Source: Paenibacillus doosanensis (GTDB lineage: Bacteria > Bacillota > Bacilli > Paenibacillales > NBRC-103111). Taken from it: a stretch of DNA of 64,000 nt. Within the stretch, counting starts at the first letter, position 1. Each line of letters starts with the position of its first letter. The notes beneath the pieces are model-generated. The model saw nothing but the letters and a program-made list of their open reading frames with translations, did not search any database and was not told the DNA's origin. Below are positions 60,397 through 64,000 of this stretch, piece by piece. The position numbers and the translations under genes were made by a program. The DNA lies in NCBI RefSeq assembly GCF_025060755.1, contig NZ_JANYUY010000024.1, positions 1-64,000 on the forward strand, read 5' to 3'.

Positions 60397-60666
60397 ATGG
60401 GAGATTTCAAAAAGGATTTGCAAAAGCTGAACGTTTCCGATATCAAAGGGGGAGCGGTCAACTCTTGGAACGGCCAAAATCAGCAGGATACAAGAACCTG
60501 GCATACATGGTACAACTGCCATAATTGTCACAATTGCCATAACTGTTATACCTGCCATAACTGCCACAACTGTCATACCTGCCACAATTGTCACAATTGC
60601 CACAATTGCCATAACTGTCACACCTGCCATAACTGCCACAATTGCCATAACTGTCATCATTCATAA
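60397..60666 (+). CDS. RiPP precursor peptide with X-X-Cys repeat core (heterocycloanthracin-like)
   Basis: An 89-residue peptide. The leader (about 1-20) reads MGDFKKDLQKLNVSDIKGG, with the amphipathic F/L pattern of azoline-peptide leaders and a GG end. The core (residues 39-86) is 16 successive triplets ending in Cys: twelve His-Asn-Cys, one Tyr-Asn-Cys, one Tyr-Thr-Cys and two His-Thr-Cys. Codons for Cys, His and Asn vary (TGC/TGT, CAT/CAC, AAC/AAT), so the protein repeat is maintained by selection. GGAGG lies nine bases before ATG 60397. Heterocycloanthracins of the Bacillus cereus group have the same Cys-Xaa-Xaa design; cysteines would become thiazol(in)es. The modifying genes follow downstream. 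Confidence 0.88.
   Translation: MGDFKKDLQKLNVSDIKGGAVNSWNGQNQQDTRTWHTWYNCHNCHNCHNCYTCHNCHNCHTCHNCHNCHNCHNCHTCHNCHNCHNCHHS
60511..60654 (+). repeat. 9-bp coding repeat array of the RiPP core
   Basis: Sixteen units of nine bases, each encoding two residues plus Cys. Units differ mainly at third codon positions and at His/Tyr and Asn/Thr. Confidence 0.92.
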
Positions 60667-60701
60667 GCCGCCGATCCAGCGAAAAGCATACGATGCTGCC
60701 G

Positions 60702-60747
60702 AAGGCTCTGCTTACGCATGTCATTTCATGCGGCGGCAGAGCCTTTT
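60702..60747 (+). terminator. Hairpin between precursor and modification genes
   Basis: AAGGCTCTGC (60702-60711) and GCAGAGCC (60736-60743) followed by TTTT form a terminator-like hairpin 35 bp after the precursor stop. Such partial terminators let RiPP clusters make far more precursor than enzyme. Confidence 0.75.
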
Positions 60748-60788
60748 GGCGGTCGCATCGGTTTAACGGAGCAAGTCCCGTTTGCCAT

Positions 60789-60816
60789 TTGACATGAAGG
60801 ACAAGAACCTTACATA
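60789..60816 (+). promoter_or_regulatory. Possible internal promoter for the modification genes
   Basis: TTGACA and TACATA, 16 bp apart. TGACATG occurs twice, at 60790-60796 and 60820-60826, exactly 30 bp apart (about three helix turns), and could be an activator or repressor site. Confidence 0.4.
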
Positions 60817-60866
60817 AAATGACATGTAGAACATACGGCCCGATGATGAGCTGGAGGAGGAGTACG

Positions 60867-62939
60867 ATGGTTCAGCTAAATCCTTCTATGCGACTGAAAG
60901 TGAACCGAGATACGTTCGTGATGTCGGAGCCCGGAGGCAGCGTCTACGTGCGGAACAACGCACGCTCCTTCCGGATGGAAGGGGAAGCCGCCGATCAGTG
61001 GCTGGAGAAGCTGCTGCCGGTATTTAACGGCGAGTACACGCTGGGCGAACTGACCGACGGTCTCGCGGAGCCTTATATCATCCAGGTGTATAGCATTGCC
61101 GCCATGCTGCATGAGAACGGTTTTGTACGCGATGTTAGCGGCGATAAGCCGCATCGGCTGCCTGAAGCGATTCGGGAGCGATACGGCTCCCAGATCGAAT
61201 TTATCGAGCAGTTTACCGATTCGGGAGGATTCCGGTTTCAGAAGTACAGACAGACTCGTGTGCTTGTTATCGGGAACGGGGAAATGCTGGCCGCTCAGAC
61301 GGCGGCGCTGCTGTACTCCGGCTTGCCCCGCTTTCGCGTGCTGATCGGCGATTCGAAGACGACCGAGCGAAGGCGGCTGGAGGAACTGGCTGCGCATGCC
61401 CGCCGGTCGGACCCTGAGGTTGACGTGGAGCTGACGGAACCCGGCGGCGGGGAGCTGCCCTCCTGGAAGGAGGCCGTCCAAGGCTTCGAAGCGGTCGTAT
61501 ACGCAGCCCGGACGGATGATCCGGAGGAACTGCGCAGGGTTCATGCCGCTTGCCGTGAGGAGGGCAAGCTATTCGTTCCCGCGGTATGTCTGCCGCAGAT
61601 CGGATGGGCGGGCCCGCTGGTGCATCCGGCGGCGGATGCTTGCTGGGAATCGGCTTGGCTCCGGCTGCATCGCTCGGTGACGGAGCGAGACCCCCGGCAG
61701 CACGGCTATTCTTCGACCGCCGGCGCTTTGCTGGCGAATATTGCGGCCTTCGAGCTGTTTAAGCACGTGACGGAAGCCGGGCCGCGCAGGTCGAGCGGGT
61801 CGGGCCAATGTTATCTGCTCGATCTGGAGACGCTGGAGGGGGCCTGGCATCCGTTCCTGCCCCATCCGCTCGCGACAGGGACACTGGGCTCGATGCTCAT
61901 GAAAGACTGGGAGCAATGGCTGGAGGAGAAGAGCGAGCCGCAGCCGGGAGTGTGGCTGGCTTGCTTCGGCCGAATAACGTCCAAGGCATTCGGCGTGCTG
62001 GACAGCTGGGACGAAGAAGAGCTTGTCCAGCTTCCGCTGGCGGTTTGCCGCGCGCAGGCGGCCGACCCGTTGTCGGATGGGCCGTCGGAGCTGCTGCCGT
62101 CCGTGCTCTGCGCCGGGCTGACGCATGAAGAAGCGCGCAGGGAAGCGGGCCTGGCGGGAGTGGAGGCTTACGCGGCGCGATGGACGGAGGTGTCCGGCGC
62201 CGGGCGGTTTGCAGGCAAGGAGCCGGACATTACGGCGATTGCGGCGGAGAGGGCTGAGCTTATCGGCGTCGGCGCCGGAGAGACGGCGGCGGAAGCGATC
62301 TCCCGCGGCCTGTATAAACGGCTGTCCGCGGAGCTCGGCCGCCGGCTTGACGCCTCGCCGGTCGCGATCGCCCCGGCGCAGCCGGATGCGGTAGAGGATG
62401 CCCGCTGCCGATTTTATTTTCAAGCGCTCTCCCTTATGGGGGGAGCGCCGCAGCTTGGGATCGGCGAGGAGCTGTACGGGTTTCCGGTCGTGTGGGTTCG
62501 CTCGGGCGACCGGTGGTACGGGAGCACGGGCCTCAATCGAACCTTGGCGCTGCGCGAGGCGCTGAAGCGGGCGGCCCTCGCCCGGCAGTGCGAGGAGAAT
62601 TGTTCGGCGGGCGGGACGGTGTCCCGGAATCAGCCGCAAGAGCCGCCGATCGGGGAACAGGCGCAGCATCCTGCGCAGGAAGGCGGGCGGCTTCAGGGTC
62701 CGGCGCCGGTTCAAGTAAGATCGGACCGGGCGGTCCATATCAAGCCGGACGAACCGCTTCGGCTTGCCGTTCCGCCTGCGGAGGACGGGGATACCGCCGC
62801 CATCCTGCATTCGGCCTTGCACGTGCTGAACAGGCAGGGGCTGCGGCTTGAGGTCATAGACATGGCGGTGGAGCCGTTTATGCGAGAAGGGCTTGCCGGT
62901 GTGGTCGGCATCCTGCTGCGTGGGGAGGAGATGCGGTGA
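60867..62939 (+). CDS. Ocin-ThiF-like thiazole peptide maturation protein (F protein)
   Basis: A 690-residue protein of the putative thiazole-containing bacteriocin maturation family. Residues about 28-90 (ARSFRMEGEAADQWLEKLLPVFNGEYTLGELTDGL) look like a PqqD-type leader-recognition element. Residues about 120-160 (RVLVIGNGEMLAAQTAALLYSGLPRFRVLIGD) are a ThiF/E1-like nucleotide fold without evident catalytic cysteine. In heterocycloanthracin systems this F protein binds the leader and delivers it to the YcaO cyclodehydratase. ATG 60867 follows GGAGGAGG; the frame opens 16 codons earlier without a ribosome site. It overlaps the next gene by four bases. Confidence 0.87.
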   Translation: MVQLNPSMRLKVNRDTFVMSEPGGSVYVRNNARSFRMEGEAADQWLEKLLPVFNGEYTLGELTDGLAEPYIIQVYSIAAMLHENGFVRDVSGDKPHRLPEAIRERYGSQIEFIEQFTDSGGFRFQKYRQTRVLVIGNGEMLAAQTAALLYSGLPRFRVLIGDSKTTERRRLEELAAHARRSDPEVDVELTEPGGGELPSWKEAVQGFEAVVYAARTDDPEELRRVHAACREEGKLFVPAVCLPQIGWAGPLVHPAADACWESAWLRLHRSVTERDPRQHGYSSTAGALLANIAAFELFKHVTEAGPRRSSGSGQCYLLDLETLEGAWHPFLPHPLATGTLGSMLMKDWEQWLEEKSEPQPGVWLACFGRITSKAFGVLDSWDEEELVQLPLAVCRAQAADPLSDGPSELLPSVLCAGLTHEEARREAGLAGVEAYAARWTEVSGAGRFAGKEPDITAIAAERAELIGVGAGETAAEAISRGLYKRLSAELGRRLDASPVAIAPAQPDAVEDARCRFYFQALSLMGGAPQLGIGEELYGFPVVWVRSGDRWYGSTGLNRTLALREALKRAALARQCEENCSAGGTVSRNQPQEPPIGEQAQHPAQEGGRLQGPAPVQVRSDRAVHIKPDEPLRLAVPPAEDGDTAAILHSALHVLNRQGLRLEVIDMAVEPFMREGLAGVVGILLRGEEMR

Positions 62940-64000
62940 GCGCACTTGTTGTCATTGTAGGCGAGGGGCAGCTGGCGGACCTTGTCGCCGGCGATTTGGC
63001 CCGGTCTTTCCGGGTCGTCCGCCGGCAGAGCATAAGCGGCGGCATGGCCGGCGCCGATCTGGCGCTGACGCTGCACGACGGCTGGCAGCCGGGAATCCAT
63101 CTGCGGGCGGAAGAGGAGCTGCCGCCCGCAGGAATTCCTTGGCTGCGCGCTTGCGTCTTGTTCGGCGAAGGCCTTGTCGGCCCGCTCGTCAAGCCGGGAA
63201 TGCTCGGCTGCTCGCAATGCGCCGATGCGAGGCTGCACATGGCCGGGCAGGACCGCCCGAGCATGTGGAGGCTGCGGCGCAAGCTGGCCGAAGAGGGCGG
63301 GACGGAGCGGGACGCTTGGGGCGCCCGCGGCGGCATGCTGCAGCTGGCGCTGCTGACAGCGGCCCAGTCGCGCAAGGCGCTGGAACGGCCGGATGAAGCC
63401 GATTCCGGCCTGATGCATATCGTCAATATGCATACGCTGGCCATATCGCGGCACCGGGTGCTGCCCGATGCGCATTGCCCCGTGTGCAGCCGGATTCGGG
63501 ACGACACGGAAGCGGCAGCCCGCATCACGCTGCAGCCGAATCCCAAGGAGCGGCCGGACAGCTACAGAATCCGTTCGATGGAGGAACTGAGGGACGCTCT
63601 TGCCGCCGATTATTTGGATTCGCGCACAGGGCTGCTCAATGCGGCGGTAACCGATCTCGTCTCTCCCTTCGCCGACGCCAGCGTTAATCTGCCGCTGATG
63701 AACGAAGATGTCGGCGCGGCCGGCCGGACGCATTCCTATGAGGCCAGCAGACTGACCGCCATGCTGGAAGGGCTGGAGAGATACTCCAGCATCCGGCCGC
63801 GAGGGAAGCGGACATCCGTCTATGGGAGCTATCAGGAACTGCGGGAGCAGGCGCTGGACCCGGTGAAGACCGGCGTCCATTCCGCCGAGCAGTACGCTCT
63901 GCCCGGCTACCCGTTTCGGCCGTTCGATCCCGAAGCGCCCCTGCGCTGGGTCTGGGGTTACTCGTTTCTGCAGGAACGGCCGATTCTCGTGCCGGAGTCG
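62936..64000 (+). CDS. TOMM cyclodehydratase (C/D fusion with YcaO domain), 3' end outside window
   Basis: A partial gene of 355 codons with no stop before the edge. It starts at GTG 62936, inside the F-protein stop (GTGA), eight bases after GGGGAGGAG. Residues 1-170 are a reduced E1-like domain (VVIVGEGQLADLVAGDLA). Cys pairs CSQC (92-95) and CPVC (181-184) form the zinc tetrad of azoline cyclodehydratases. From about 205 begins the YcaO domain; SYEASRLTAMLEGLERYS (267-284) carries the ATP/Mg-binding glutamates. The enzyme would use ATP to cyclise Cys (and perhaps Thr) of the precursor core to azolines. A dehydrogenase and exporter may lie beyond the edge. Confidence 0.9.
   Translation, partial: MSALVVIVGEGQLADLVAGDLARSFRVVRRQSISGGMAGADLALTLHDGWQPGIHLRAEEELPPAGIPWLRACVLFGEGLVGPLVKPGMLGCSQCADARLHMAGQDRPSMWRLRRKLAEEGGTERDAWGARGGMLQLALLTAAQSRKALERPDEADSGLMHIVNMHTLAISRHRVLPDAHCPVCSRIRDDTEAAARITLQPNPKERPDSYRIRSMEELRDALAADYLDSRTGLLNAAVTDLVSPFADASVNLPLMNEDVGAAGRTHSYEASRLTAMLEGLERYSSIRPRGKRTSVYGSYQELREQALDPVKTGVHSAEQYALPGYPFRPFDPEAPLRWVWGYSFLQERPILVPES

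Noticed and set aside
60511-60654. CxxCH motifs suggesting a multiheme cytochrome
   Set aside because: Cys-His-Asn-Cys-His does contain CxxCH at every step, but the units overlap, there is no signal peptide, the peptide is 89 residues, and the neighbours are azoline-forming enzymes.
60511-60654. Metallothionein-like protein
   Set aside because: CxxC spacing would allow metal binding, but the leader, strong ribosome site and adjacent F and YcaO proteins fit a RiPP precursor better.

Overview
The window looks like chromosomal DNA of a high-GC, endospore-forming Firmicute of the Paenibacillus type. The evidence is a complete gerA-type spore germination operon, HPr kinase (hprK), YesM/YesN two-component proteins, UgpBAE-like sugar-phosphate uptake genes without their own ATPase, many AraC and LysR regulators, strong GGAGG ribosome binding sites and long GC-rich terminators. 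No rRNA, tRNA, CRISPR array, phage or intact insertion sequence was seen.

Layout. 1-723: gene-poor edge with a 15-bp tandem repeat. 724-7054 (minus): a tight six-gene catabolic operon (SDR-like protein, DapA-family aldolase, both L-serine dehydratase subunits, M20 amidohydrolase, regulator), divergent from an MFS importer at 7350; the shared promoter region carries a cre-like site and an 11-bp inverted repeat. 8715-11671: a deleted AraC gene beside a GH95 fucosidase. 12092-22188: SRPBCC protein, RlmN-family methyltransferase, DHA2 efflux pump with divergent LysR, a frameshifted WYL regulator, an ABC ATPase, and dapA with a divergent LysR gene and NCS2 permease. 22337-30607: two UspA paralogues, YhcH, a YhdH-type reductase, PhyH dioxygenase with AraC, an alpha/beta hydrolase, hprK, and a Gre-like gene with a 24-codon leader ORF. 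30876-34956: germination operon. 35216-43995: MCP, ugpABE-like transporter, and a 1060-residue repetitive secreted protein. 44146-48452: zinc-ribbon protein, YqeK, and a His-rich Zn/Cd P-type ATPase with its ArsR repressor and a readable promoter/operator. 48913-51824: AraC regulator divergent from a Gfo/Idh/MocA dehydrogenase and a TIM-barrel isomerase. 51978-59686: YkvA, lipoprotein, MBL hydrolase, NUDIX-YesM-YesN cluster, HxlR and an Old Yellow Enzyme. 60397 to the right edge: a RiPP cluster.

The most interesting item is the right-hand RiPP cluster. A precursor of 89 residues has 16 consecutive X-X-Cys triplets, mostly His-Asn-Cys. It is followed by a hairpin terminator and two overlapping genes: an ocin-ThiF-like leader-binding protein and a cyclodehydratase with zinc tetrad and YcaO domain that runs off the window. 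This matches the heterocycloanthracin class of azoline peptides but with a Cys-His-Asn core. Just upstream lies one of two copies of a ~154-bp dispersed element (other copy at 11755-11909) with conserved hairpins that looks like a structured RNA or a MITE. A second, diverged palindromic family occurs at about 30655 and 48771.

Functional calls come from reading translated sequences and recalling family motifs. No database search was run.
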